Source: Sphaerulina vaccinii
Lineage: Eukaryota > Ascomycota > Dothideomycetes > Mycosphaerellales > Mycosphaerellaceae
Direction: 5' to 3'
NCBI GenBank assembly: GCA_022570795.1
Contig: JAKUDP010000002.1
Span: 3,100,001-3,164,000 of the forward strand
Length of the DNA: 64,000 nucleotides
In this document: one piece after another, positions 43,929 through 55,442 of the stretch
How the letters are laid out: each line of letters begins with the position of its first letter
Position numbering within the stretch: the stretch's first letter is position 1
The notes under the pieces: model-generated
What the model was told of the DNA's origin: nothing
Seen by the model: the letters and a program-made list of their open reading frames with translations, nothing else
Databases searched by the model: none
Program-made: the position numbers and the translations under genes

Positions 43929-45290
43929 ATGGCCGAACGAAAAATGTCACAAACAGGAACGATCTCCAAGGAGGCGCGTAGGACCAGCATACGAGCGCCT
44001 AAGGTTGGCCACAAGAAATCGAGAAATGGCTGTCAGACCTGCAAAGCACGACGCGTAAAGTATGTTCAAGAACTTACCCTCTCTGACATCTGCTTCATGT
44101 TCTGATATGGGGTGGTCGCTAGGTGTGATGAGAAGACTCCAGAGTGTGGCATTTGCACTCGCTTGGGCTTGGATTGTACATATGTGATTTCCGAGCCCCC
44201 CAAGCCGCGTCCAAAGTCTGGAAGTAGAGACCCTGTTGCGGGACAGCCACCTCTCCTGTCCCCAGCACAGTCACAGTCACAAGGAAGCCCACCGCACAGC
44301 AACGAAGAGCCAATGGAACAACAAATCTCACCTGGATCTGGACCGACGCCAGACCCTTTGACAGAGGAGTCGGAGCAAAGACGATACCTGGAACTTCGCC
44401 TTCTACACCACTGGATGGTGGCTGTGTCGAGACCATTCGGTATGACATCTCCTCCTAGTTGGAAGGAGCTCTGGTATGGAGAAGTACCACAGGTAGCACT
44501 CAGCAACAAAAACGTTCTTTATGCCATGTTTACCATGACGGCGACCCACTTGCTCAGCACCTGCCCGAATGATGGGCCATTATTTCAGGCGCGGGAGAAC
44601 TATTGGGTCTGGGCACTACGCGAGCAGCGAGCTGCGATAGTAGACCTTGACAATTGTAACACGGATGCTGTAGCCTTTGCCGCTCTACTAATCACGATAA
44701 ACTCGCTTGCCATGCTACAGGAACGAAGCCTCGAGCCATACACGCCACCCATGGAATGGCTGGAGGTAGGCAGAGGTGCTTTCACTGTGCTGCCACCGCC
44801 AGAAGCTGTTCCAGAAGGCACCGGACTGAAGATCCTGATGGACACAACTGCCAACATCTGGCAAGCCAATGCAACATTCGATGCTGAGATGCAGCGGGAG
44901 TTCGGAGCCATATTGAACCGAGATATACCATCGCTGGACGTCTGGGACCAGGAGACTTGCGAGAGCTACGAGAACACACTCAGTTATATTGGGTCATTCC
45001 GCAGAGCCGTACTTTCTGGAGAAGCTGCCGATATTAATCTTCGATGGATCTGCATGTTCCCGTTCATGGTTCCAAGGAAGTTCATCGACTTTGTTGGTGA
45101 AGGTCGTCCACGAGCTCTGGTCACTCTCGCCTACTTCTTTGCAGTGGTTGGTCTTACGAATGCGCTACAGTACCTCGGTAATACGGGCGACAACACGACA
45201 GCGAAACGAGAGATATACGCTATCAGAAGCGTACTCTCACAGGAATGGCAAAGTCTGATGGTGTGGCCTCTCAACGAAATCGGAGGTTGA
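43929..45290 (+). CDS. Zn2Cys6 transcription factor, Upc2-like class
   Basis: Two exons, 43929-44059 and 44123-45290, joined over a 63-bp intron (GTATGT, GCTAG), give 432 residues. The binuclear cluster is GHKKSRNGCQTCKARRVKCD plus CGICTRLGLDCTY, with the intron splitting the Lys codon before the third Cys. A Pro/Ser/Gln-rich linker follows, then a regulatory domain starting LELRLLHHWMVAVSRPFG and continuing with NVLYAMFTMTATHLLS. This arrangement matches the family that includes the sterol regulators Upc2 and Ecm22 and many uncharacterised filamentous-fungal factors. The ligand and targets cannot be predicted. The ATG at 43929 (MAERKMSQ) is used; one at 43944 is equally possible. Confidence 0.88.
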
Positions 45291-46719
45291 GGACTTGTCA
45301 CAATAGTATCTGTGCTGCAGCATTGTTGTGAGCAATACGATCAAGAACAAGCCGCTAGGAGGAGTGACATGACGCAAGTGTGCTGGACCTTCATTCGAGA
45401 ATGTCTTAAGCGCTGGCACTACTATTTACACTACTGCTGGCGCCATGTGCCACGTGAAGTGGCTGAGCTAGTGGTGCAGTATAGCCCAGATCTGGGTCGG
45501 AGTCGCAAGATGCTCAAGTGGTTCGGCATGTCCCATACATGCAACCATGGAGATGTTACCTGTACGAGTTGGTCGGAAAAGTGGCCAGGATGAGAGTCAT
45601 GCGATCTGATGGCGAGGGAAGAGGCGGGCTTGATGCATACTGTCTCCAGCGAATGATGACGATGACGAACTTCCAGAGCTTGCGAGTACAACAGCGACTA
45701 GAGCGAGACTCAGCTCGACCACGCCAACACGTATCGCCGTGTCATCACCACTGGCCTTGTGTCAAGGCCATACCAGAAGTCAGCCACTGACTGCCATGCT
45801 CGGTAAGGCGGAGCGATACCTTCTCGAATGGCGTGGTGCTCGTTTGGAATTCATGTCCTCTTGCGATCCGTGAAGAAGAGCCCTTTGCGGCTTCATCATC
45901 AAGCCCAAAGGAGGCCATAGCAAGCTTCGCCGCGAAGGTCTGGCCCGCTCAGCGATCGAGCCGTTCCTGCAGAGCTGCAGCCCATATGCAAATATGCAAC
46001 ATCAAATCAAATGCCAGAACGACTCTTTACACACACATATACATTCGCGCAATTGGCATCCGACATAACGAAGGCCGCGGCGCGTTCAGTCATGTGCAAC
46101 CCACCACCTGATGACAGCTCTGCACCTCTCTGTGCAACACACCTTCGGCGAGATGACCACAACCACGCCCCGAGCACACCCTGCAGTAGTAGGAGCAGTA
46201 GTGTCAAACGTATGCAGTTCGCTGCTTTCGACATCATCTGCAGCGCCGCTCGTATTTCCAGGACTTCATTATGCGCCGGCCCATGCGTGATGATGTGCGC
46301 AACTCCACATACCGACTTCTCCACAACATCGAAAAGTGTATCGAAGTCGAAGCCATATGTGCTGCCAATTGAGCCACGTAGCATAGGTGACCGGCACACT
46401 CTTGAGATGCGGCAAGGAAAGGCGATTCGATACGAGCTCAACTTTGGTATACTGGCTTTTCATGCAGCTGCCACGCTATCAATCGACTTCAGATGTGCCG
46501 ACTTAGCAGTTTCCCTTTTGCGCAATCCCACACGCTGTGCCGAAAGGTTGAATCACAACCTGACGACGCCCCTCCTCGGACCACGCTTTGTCTTTCGCAT
46601 TGGGTGATCGAGGACACAGAAGTGCTCACGCTGGTGGCTACCACCCGCAACTTCCCCACAAATCCATCCATGCCTGTTCTACCTCTGCCACTTAGTCCAT
46701 ATGGGTGTCCCAGTAACGT
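45291..46719. other. Intergenic, about 1.4 kb
   Basis: A minus-strand frame at 46007-46384 (MLRGSIGSTYGFDFDTL..., about 125 codons) has a coding-like first half but is overlapped by a 198-codon plus-strand frame. Neither has a known domain, and I call neither. Nothing else is seen. Confidence 0.35.
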
Positions 46720-46938
46720 TCAGTACGTTGGCGTGTGCTTTGAAGACGATGCAGTTTGGCCGCGGTGCCGAGTCTGGTCTGGACAGTATCCCTTGCTACT
46801 TGGGATCATGGCAGCTCTTGGCTCATGCACTGCGGTGCAGAGTGAGGGTGGTTGACGTCTTCGGGCTTCTGAGCACGGCTCAGTGACTATTGTGTAATGG
46901 CCGCATTTCTCCCATTTGATATGGTCAAGAAAGCACAT
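46720..46938 (-). CDS. Small Cys/His protein of a widespread fungal type, unknown role
   Basis: Single-exon frame of 72 residues beginning MCFLDHIKWEKCGHYTIV, followed by TEPC, a later Cys in SLCTAV, and GYCPDQT. Very many filamentous ascomycetes encode small proteins starting MCF/MCY, with an early CGH and a later PC and GYCP-type motif; their function is unknown, and the spaced Cys/His suggest metal binding. The final pair normally reads C-x2-C, but here Gln stands where the last Cys is expected (YCPDQ), so the site may be incomplete. There is no signal peptide. The short length and missing ligand leave open that it is decaying or lacks a 3' exon. Confidence 0.5.
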   Translation of the reverse strand: MCFLDHIKWEKCGHYTIVTEPCSEARRRQPPSLCTAVHEPRAAMIPSSKGYCPDQTRHRGQTASSSKHTPTY

Positions 46939-47456
46939 GGTGTCTTTCGTCTGTGCTCGATTACAGGCGATGTTGTTGTTCGCTTGCACCACTCGTGGGG
47001 TGGTAATGTGGCTACGACTTGTGGATATTGTGCACTGGCACCATATGTTGTGCTGGTATGTGGCTAGGCAGTCTCGATTTGGTGAAGTTGGGTCTAGCTG
47101 CGGTGAGGGTCGATCGATAATACGGAAGTGCAGTGTGAAGAGACCAGTGACTGTCAGCAATAAGACGAGGATTGATGGGAGTGATGTCGAGGGAGTCGAT
47201 CTAAATACTGAAAGTCACCTCCCGTGACGTCGGGTCTGGTCCACAATACGGGCATGAACGGGCTTCAGCTTATGGCTTGCATGTGGCACGGTGAAGCTTA
47301 TGCTAGTTGACGGATGTTGAGCATTGCCGGCAGAGGCTGCAATGTGGCTCGTATGCTATTCTGCCAGGGCAGCAAGCCGAAGGACTGGCAGCACCGTCGA
47401 TCTGGAGTCCTTTACGCAAGCAGATATTGCTACAGCCATTCGCGGCGACATGCTCC

Positions 47457-47496
47457 TCCGCACGCGTGGAATACACTCCGCACGCGTGGAATACAC
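47457..47496. repeat. 20-bp perfect tandem duplication
   Basis: TCCGCACGCGTGGAATACAC occurs twice head to tail at 47457-47476 and 47477-47496. It is identical in both copies, so it is probably recent. Confidence 0.8.
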
Positions 47497-49439
47497 GCCT
47501 ATGGGCTTAGCTTCCATTTGTCCCACCCAACTTCATCTGCTTCGAACTTCACAGTAGGCATGATGATATATATATTACACTTGGCGTTGATCTAGATCTC
47601 ACACTGCTACAAGGCTGTGAAAAGATCTCCATAAGAGGTTTCTGTTCCGGAGACGGACGCCGCCTATGATGAATAATAGCAAAGAACAGTCGGGCGGCGT
47701 TTCCGAGAAGCATAGTGAGAGGCGTGGTGGCCATCTGCAGACGCCAGCGCTCATGGCAAGCAGGGATGCTTTGTTCGCGCTACTCATGTGGCACCAGCCC
47801 GTGGCCCTTACTAGTCGTTGGAGATATCATAAGGCGGATTATTGGTCGTTGCTCATGCGCGGAGCATACTACTATGCGGGAATCAACAAATCTGGAAACA
47901 TCTACCAGTCATGCCCGTGTTTCCGCGCTAGCCTTGACTATGGCGGGCATGCCTATTGCAGTATCGTTCATCGCTAGAAGCTCTTATGCAAGGAAAGACA
48001 CCCGTTCGAGCGACTTGTGCAGAGGAATAGGTAGATTGTGCATGAAAGATCATCAACAACATACCTGTCCGCCTGAAGGATTGATCGCCAGTGAAGATAG
48101 TGGAGCTCCAGCAATATAGTAGAATGGTAGTCATCAGCGAGTTTTGCTTCGAATAATCAGGCTTGTTGGAATCCTGCAAGATGGTCAGTCTCTCTCGCTT
48201 GTATGTAGCCGAGGGTGCTGAGCTGTTGGGAAGGCGATGATTCGCCCAATTCATAGTACAAGTACGACTCTCGCTGTTCCTGCCTGCAAAGAAGCTAGCA
48301 GAACAGGCGCGAAGAAAGGGCCCACAGGATGGAGAGTTCCACTGCTGGTACAGAAGGACTATGACTTTCAACATCAGACGTGCAAGTCGAGGAATGTTAT
48401 TGCTCCAGACCCGCCTGCAGTAACGTGCAGACAACAACAACAGATGGAATCATTCTGATCGTATGTCTATGTAGAGGGAACCTCCACCACAACTTGGGTT
48501 GAAAGACTATGAGATCTTCACGATATGGGCACGGCGTCAGAGAAGTGTGGCTTGGATCATCAGCCTTAATTGCACGGGGAAGCGCAGCCGTCTATCCTAG
48601 CCAGGCACTAGAAGAAAGGGAAGTGCCACTTGCACCACACTTTGCACCACTGCAGACACCAATGACCACGACCCCACCTGTGTCTGGCTCGATCGTGCAG
48701 ACCATATTATTATTATTGGTCTTGAGTAGTAGTAAGTGTACAATACTATGCATTTGTCATCTCGCTGCCTACAATCTGCTACCATTCTGACGCTTGTGAG
48801 TGACATCTCTGCAACTGAGGTCTGGTCGTGTGCTTGAGGCCATCTGACCAGGCAGGCCCAACATGCTCTTCCACCCGCCAGTCTGAAGCTTCCTTCATCA
48901 TGCAACCTCTGCAGTCGGCGGCGCAGATTCGAACAGACGGCCACAAGTAGTTCAACAAACTATATCTCAACAGCATTGGCATCATCAGCATTGGACAGCA
49001 TTGGACCTTTTGACCGTTTCTCTCATCTCCTTGATCCTCACCGCGGTCTCCATCACATTTGGTGTCCAAGGTGAGTGTGGTTGACCGCATTCGTCCATTG
49101 GCTCGCCAGCAGTCTAGGAAACGCGCAGTGTCTTATCGCGCAAGTTATCCACACTGCCACTTTCCAGATCGTGTATACCAGATCCCAGCGCGAATGCCAG
49201 CGTCGAGATCAAGCGCGCAACGAGGCTCACCATTGGGTGGAGTGCTCTCGCAGCAAGATCAATCATCGCTTAGAAGTTAAGTACAAGGCCTGGCGAATGT
49301 GATCGTGGCCGCCCTCTCACAACAACCGACCGCGGCAATGACACTAGATGCCGGCTCCAAACAATATCGTAAAGCAACCTGGGTGCAGAGAAACCTGATC
49401 TTTCTGTGTCGAGATTGGGGAGCTCTGTGCAAGACGGGA

Positions 49440-49535
49440 CACCATGCATTCGAAGCGACATGCATTCGAAGCACCATGCATTCGAAGCGACATGCATTCG
49501 AAGCACCATGCATTCGAAGCACCATACATTCGAAG
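49440..49535. repeat. 16-bp minisatellite, six copies
   Basis: Six head-to-tail copies of CACCATGCATTCGAAG, with CGAC replacing CACC in copies 2 and 4 and one G-to-A change in copy 6. Each unit contains the palindromes ATGCAT and TTCGAA. As 16 is not a multiple of 3 and the unit has no stop in any phase, all six frames stay open across it, which explains the overlapping open frames here. Confidence 0.9.
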
Positions 49536-50184
49536 CACGGAACAGTGCGCATCGGCTATCTTCAATTTCCTCAAGCCCTGGTCTCGGGTTATGGTCTGAT
49601 GCGTCAGCGAGCCAGGTCCCATCTCCAAGTATGTGCGCTTCGCTCGCTGAACTTTGTCAACACCTTGGCTTCCTGTACCCTCGCTTTCCATTGTCTCTGC
49701 GTTTGACCTTCCGATCTCGAATCTGCTCGCTTGCTCGACTCTTAATCATGTGACACACCGGTAGTGCTGGTAGTGGAGTGGTAGACAAGGATTCAGCGTT
49801 GTTCCTGATTCAAGAGTACCGCTTCAGTCGGAAGTAATAGAAACGAGAGCCAAGCGTCTCGTGGTACAAAGTATGGTTGTTGCTTCGAGCAGCGATAGTA
49901 ACTCGCCTGATCCTGGCGTAAGATATGCATCTTGCTGATCGATAGAGATCGTCACCGACGACTGCGCACGCCTCGAGGCAGATTAGCTGGCCGCTGCCAT
50001 CCTTGGTCGTCCGAGGGCAGAACTCTGGAGCACAGCAGGCGAACACTACTAGCCTGGTGTTCTTTCGAATGTGTAAACACTGGGTTGCCCTGCGTTTCAG
50101 TCGCTCCACAGGACAGTATCATGCAGAGTGATACTCTGGAGACACATGTGAAGTCTGTCCTGCAGGCACTGCAGAGATCCCTCT

Positions 50185-50939
50185 TCACGTCATAACATGG
50201 TCCCAGAAAGCTGATTTGCGAGGTGTCTCTGGTGTCTTCGGTTCCTCCGCACGTAACTCTCTTTTGACTCGCACCTTCACCTCATACTCGGCATCCCAGT
50301 CATCGCTATCGCTTATATCGTGCAGTGAAGTCGTCGCCGTTGTATGCATGGGACTCGTCTTCGCCGTGGAATAGCTTCTTGGCGACCAGGCCAACTTGGC
50401 AGATTGTGGTGAAGTGGCAGAACAATCAGTCTCTCCTGCGCTGCTGGTAGCGCGAAGTTCTTCGTCTTGCCTTGCCTGTAACACATGCCAGAGCATCCAA
50501 CGAATTACCCAATTCTGGCCATTGTCGGCTTGCGTTAGATTGTAGATGCCCTTGGTCTGTCTGCACGCAGTGCGGTAGATAGTCTCAACTTCTCTCTGGA
50601 AAGCAGCCTCGGACATCTGATTCACACTGTAAGGCGGCTTGACTGCAGCTCCGATGCTGCTTGAATCCAGAGAGTCAGGACTCTCGGAGAGACGCTGCAT
50701 GGCTGCCTTGGCTTCCTCCTGCGAGGGTCTGTCAACACCTGTACTGTCATACATACTTCCAATGGCCTTACCTTCATGCGTTTATATATCGTGCGATGCC
50801 GGTAGCTGGTCTCTTGTAGGCCGAGATGTTGGAAGAAAGTCTGCCGACTGGCATCTTGTGCCACCACAACACCTGTTGGCCCATCAAAGTTGAGGAAGTC
50901 GTCCAGGCTCAGTCGTGAACAGAGCTTCGTTCCAGGCAT
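50185..50939 (-). CDS. Hypothetical protein, two exons
   Basis: Exons 50939-50772 and 50718-50185 join over a 53-bp intron (GTAAGG donor, CTCGCAG acceptor, phase 0) to give 233 residues. The first exon encodes a compact segment (MPGTKLCSRLSLDDFLNFDG, then FFQHLGLQETSYRHRTIYKR). The second has a helical part (AAFQREVETIYRTACRQTKG, then WVIRWMLWHVLQARQDEE) and a Ser/Thr-rich acidic tail ending in PRKSAFWDHVMT. There is no signal peptide or membrane segment, and I recognise no domain. Even composition, a fitting intron and ordered helices make it a likely real gene, possibly lineage-restricted. Confidence 0.6.
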
Positions 50940-52666
50940 CAGGAAGGTCAGGTGGGTCGATGGTAATGCTAGTGTCTTGTCAAGTTGGAGTCTATGGTAT
51001 CGCACTAATGAAGATAGACGATTCGCGACAATCGGGTTATTAGACCAGCTTAGCTATCAGCAACTTCTGCCTGGTATGGTTTGGCAATGCGATGATAGGA
51101 CAGGCTGACATGTTCTGCGAAGGTGCTGCGAGGCTAGGAGCGCGGCGCAACGGGCTTAGAGATCTCATATAGAGAACCCAGGAGAGAGGGCGAACCAATT
51201 TGGTTCTTCGTTGTCAAGACCGGGTTTAGCGTACATGCTGGTCAGAGTGGTGCATTTCTGGGATCCAGCGGGGAAGGCAGGAAACGAGCTGGGACGCAAA
51301 GACCGTGCTGCGCCTGGCAAGAGAACTTCAGCGCAATCGCTGTGGTGCTCCATCGGAGCTGTCACCCGATGATCGGTACAGTCGTGGGTGTAAGCCATGT
51401 TGTGTTTAAGAGACAGATCTAATTGGTAGGGTGTACTGCCCGAGACGGCCGCCGAGCTTAGGTGCGTGAGGCCTCCCTACTAGTCTTTGGATTGGAAGGG
51501 ATCTGGGCGTGGCGGCGAACCTAATCTTGCTCACTGTCGCAATCCGTATGATCCGTGCATGGAATCGGCGGGTCGCTTAGGACTTTGCGTCGTGATGGTC
51601 AATATACCAGTTGCCTTTTCGAAAGGCTGCTATCGAAGTGTACCGTTTTGGTTGAGGCAGCGAGGCCAAGGGTGTATCATTACGATCGTATCCGGTGGCA
51701 TCCCGTGGATGATACATTTTGAGTCGGCTGGCAGTCCTCTATTGATTCTGCTTTGCTGGTAGCGGTGGTTGTCAGGTCCTGTACGTGCGCCATCGCGGCT
51801 GCGGGAAATCCATAGCGTGGTGGTGTGGTGGGTCTGGTTTGTGCTGGGCGGAAACCGCCAGGCGCCCAACACCCTTCCCGAGACTTTGTGAAGTTGCTCA
51901 GATCTCAGGCTTGTTTCCACAGCTGGAGAGAGAGCTGGAGAGTGGTGAGTGTGCGATGCCATGGGCCATACCAGATGGTGCCATGAAGCTGGAGGTGGAG
52001 GACTTCCGAGCACTCGGGTGCTGGAATTGCGCCACGACGCTGCATGCCATGACGGCAGAGACTCGGTCGGACAATATCGTCAGGCTGGTGCGTTGATCAG
52101 TAAACTCTGTTAAGAGCGCCGATATTGAGCAGAAGGATTTCGCACAGACGAAATGAGAAAGCGTGGGGATGTGTGTACTGCGCTGGCAGTGATCGGCGAA
52201 GCATGCATTTGTCAGAGGTGACATTCGCTAGATCCTGGTGGTAAAAGAGCATGATATATTGGTCGCTGAACGAGCAATTGCAAGATGGCAGATACGAGGC
52301 ATCGCGATGCGCGAAATGCTTGTGGTTGACGGGCTCAGCTTAAATATATTACGGTCTTGGCCTGTTCGGCGCGATGGAGGTGGAGTCAGTCTGCTGTAGT
52401 CGATGAGAAAGAGGAGGTTGAGATGGATGATAATGTTGGAGAGGAATGAAGTCCGAAGATGCGCGGATACGACAATGGGAAGGTACGCGCAACATCTCCA
52501 ACACTGAGCATCAACCGCGGCGGACACACTCACGTCAAGCGAGCGATAAGACAATGGCATCATTGGAGAAGTGTGTGATACAAGTTCAGAGCTGAGAGGA
52601 CATTCCTCAAGCAGTCCAGGTCAGGCTACGTCGTAGACCTGTCTGGGACGCTCAATGCTCGCACAT
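50940..52666. other. Intergenic, about 1.7 kb
   Basis: Between the hypothetical gene and the disrupted OPT transporter. It holds one weak 77-codon candidate (51165-51398), listed separately, and frames without motifs near 51.6-52.5 kb. Confidence 0.4.
51165..51398 (-). CDS. Weak candidate small gene, unknown
   Basis: ATG-initiated frame of 77 residues (MAYTHDCTDHRVTAPMEHH...) upstream of and on the same strand as the two-exon hypothetical gene. Three cysteines, no signal peptide, no known motif. It may be chance. Confidence 0.2.
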   Translation of the reverse strand: MAYTHDCTDHRVTAPMEHHSDCAEVLLPGAARSLRPSSFPAFPAGSQKCTTLTSMYAKPGLDNEEPNWFALSPGFSI

Positions 52667-55442
52667 CTATGGAAACGTTCCTGGCTGTTGTCCGAATATC
52701 TCACCTTTTGGCAACTTGAACTTGGTACAAGCCGTGGACTCACATCCACTGTTCGCACTGTTGCCCCACCAGTTGATTTCGATCTGATGATACTCCAGCG
52801 CGAAGTACATTACTAGAGCCGCGACAGCAATAGCAATCGTCAGCGCAGCTGAAACAACGTAGTTGTACTTCGACCTGGTGCAAGAGGTGAAAGGTCAGCA
52901 GATGTTTTCGGTATGAGAACTCACTTTGAATCGACTATACTCACCAGAAAGCCAGATACTTGCCGCGTACATGTATCATGGAGTACCACGCGATCGGGAC
53001 GGCAGGCCAAATGTACGAAATGTTATAGGGCGGTGTCCAGACAAGACCTCCGCTAAGGAAGGCTACCGGATGGATGTTGCGGGCCCAGTGGTCTTTACGA
53101 AGACGCTTCTGCCCAGCATACAGGATGATAGGGATGATCAGGCCAATCGGAAATGCTGCGAGCAATGTGGCGTACTGGCCACCTTTGCCGAAGACTCGCT
53201 TTGCTCCCATACTGCCAAATTGAACGGCAGCAGAGAAGTAGACGTTGACACCAGGACACGTGAAGCGCGATGCCTGGTAGCTCTCACAGATGTCTGGAAC
53301 GTTGCGCATCTGGAAGTTCATCACGCCTGTACACACAAAGCATGACACCACAGTTGCGACGATCTGAGCCCAGAAGGTATGTCGAGGAGGTATCTTGACG
53401 TAGTGTGCCAGCTTCAAGTCCTCCACGAACTCCAGGGCGTGCGCGGTTGTGACATAGCCGTAGCACTTGAAGAAGTTCATGGCCAAGGCATTGCCGGGTT
53501 GAATGGCCCCGCCAATGAATTCGGCTATGACATTAAGCTCAATGTCGATGCCGGTTGTGGCATAGATCACGCCAGCTGGAATGATGTAAACGACGGAGAG
53601 TAGGAGGCCCATGAAGATGACGCCAACAGTAGTGTAGGTCTGCCAGCCGGTGATGACAGCGACGCCGAGTGCTATGGCCACAACATTGATGAGCAGATAC
53701 CACCACTCAGAGACTTCTGGGTATGAGCTCATGAGCTGGTTGTGGATGTCACCTTTGGCTGTTGTGCCACCCTTCGCTCTCCGAAACAGGTTCTTGAAGC
53801 CCAGGACGATCTCGTGGCGGTGGTAGAGGTATGTCTGGGTGATGGTAGCGGCGTAAAGAGCAAAGAAGACGAAGTACATTGTCAGGCTGGCTGAAGACAT
53901 CCAAGCCTGCGAGTACGACTGATACTTCTCTTGGTCAAGCCATCCGCGTTCATCGAGGATTTGCTGGACATCGTATGCGCAGCCGTTGTTCTTGTACAGC
54001 GTCGAGGTGTTGATTGGAAGATAGCCAGTGTTGAACGCGTTGGTATACCACATTCCCACGACCATACAACCAGCAGCGAGCACGCCGACGAACTTGTTAA
54101 CGACGGTGTTAAAAGGGATGACCAAGGGATCCACTGAGTGCGTGATTATGTTCCAGTCGAAGGTCGGCAGAGGATTGATGCCCATGCCCTTGGAGAAGCC
54201 AGTGATGGCACTGAGATCCACACTCTTAGGGGCAATCCATGCTATCCAGTTGAACGCGCTCAAAGCCTGAAAGATGTAGTTCGGGAACCAGAAGTAGACG
54301 AACATGACCAAGAACGCCCAGAGGAAGAACTGGAACCGAGAGATGAACCACGTCTTCTTGCCAGGACCGACCACGGCGGGATTCTTGTCCTTGTGTAGTG
54401 AACTGTTCAGCGCGATGGTGACCAGCGACTTTGGATAAATACAATAGGCAGGATATACAAGAATCTTTCGCATGATTCCTGCCAGATCAGATCGGTCGAC
54501 AAGGCTAAGAGGACTTGATATCTGAACTGACCAGAGTACGGTTGGTTGAAGTACTTCTCCAAGAACTGCGTGAAGATGGTGTATCGCGAGGAAGGTAATG
54601 TGGACCCGACCGTTGCCATAATGGTGATGAGCATATGCTCTTTCTTACTGAACGGACCTGGGTTGAGACTGTGAAGAGCGTGATTCCGATATCGGGCAAG
54701 AATCTCTCCCATGCTTTGCCAATAGGGTAACAGAGCAGCTGAACCACAGACGAGTCGACCGTGATCGAAGGTTGTCGAACGGAGAACAGCTGGTTCATGA
54801 ATGCGACCACACAAACAAAGCCAAGGCCAATCACCCACGAACGAATCGTGGAGGATGGTGTGTTGACATCGTCAGTGTGGTCGACCACGGCTCGGACTTC
54901 AGAATACGGGCTGCTCCTCGATAGTACTGCCGCCTCGATCTTCATCTCTTGTACCAGTAGGGAGTGCTTCTCTGGATTCTGAAAGATGTCGTTGTTCTCG
55001 ATGACATCTTTGATCTTGGAGAGAATCTTGCTTGGAAAGTTAGGGTCGAACTCGTGCAGCTGATAGCTGTGGGCGAGGATTTGGTCATACATGTCAGCAT
55101 GGTTGTGATGCTACTGGGACATTCGATTCGTACAGCCTTGACTTCCTGCAGAGACAGCTTGTTTGCTGCGCAGCAAGGAAGTCATCCTCGGTCAGGTTGA
55201 GAACCCTGTAAGTAGGTCAGTCCTGCTCTTTTCCTGCCACTATGTTGTACTTACAGTTCGGCATGTTTAGCAGAGACCAGGTTTGAGTACTCAGATCCTG
55301 CTGTTGGGAGACACTGGAGCAGTCAATTTCGTGTCGATTACTCCTCATGATATCGGCGTACTGTTGGCTTCTCATTCGAGCTGTGAGAGCCCAGTGAGGT
55401 GGTCGTCGTCTCGATCAGGTCCTTGCTCTTGGCCTCAGACAT
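52667..55442 (-). pseudogene. OPT-family oligopeptide transporter, disrupted by frameshifts
   Basis: An OPT proton-coupled oligopeptide transporter in overall layout: cytosolic N-terminus (MSEAKSKDL at 55442, EDDFLAAQ, DPNFPSKIL), then multiple membrane segments with the family motifs SLNPGPF, KEHMLITIMATVG, ILVYPAY and GNALAMNFFK, and a C-terminal exon (52876-52667) containing INWWGNS. Introns of 48, 49 and 68 bp fit GT-AG rules. However, continuity needs four frame changes: near 55162, near 55111, near 54671 (before SLNPGPF) and near 54482 (between STDLI and AGIMRKIL, where about 10 bases seem missing). No intron fits these short gaps. The last 510 codons up to the final intron are intact. 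Either the gene is recently inactivated or the assembly has local errors; neighbouring genes show none. Confidence 0.75.

Larger units (their letters stand above)
46939..50184. other. Gene-poor region, about 3.2 kb
   Basis: Contains a 20-bp tandem duplication (47457) and a 16-bp minisatellite (49440), listed separately. Open frames of up to 170 codons (47928-48440, minus) have no motif. Confidence 0.4.

Noticed and set aside
46011..46607. 198-codon plus-strand frame, with an opposing 125-codon frame
   Set aside because: Neither shows a domain and they cannot both be right; evidence too weak to call either.
49299..49753. Several long overlapping frames rich in repeated CIRS/HAFEA peptides
   Set aside because: Produced by the 16-bp minisatellite, which keeps all frames open.
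49760..49830. Possible tRNA-like segment with GTGGTAG and GGATTC
   Set aside because: No cloverleaf pairing could be made.
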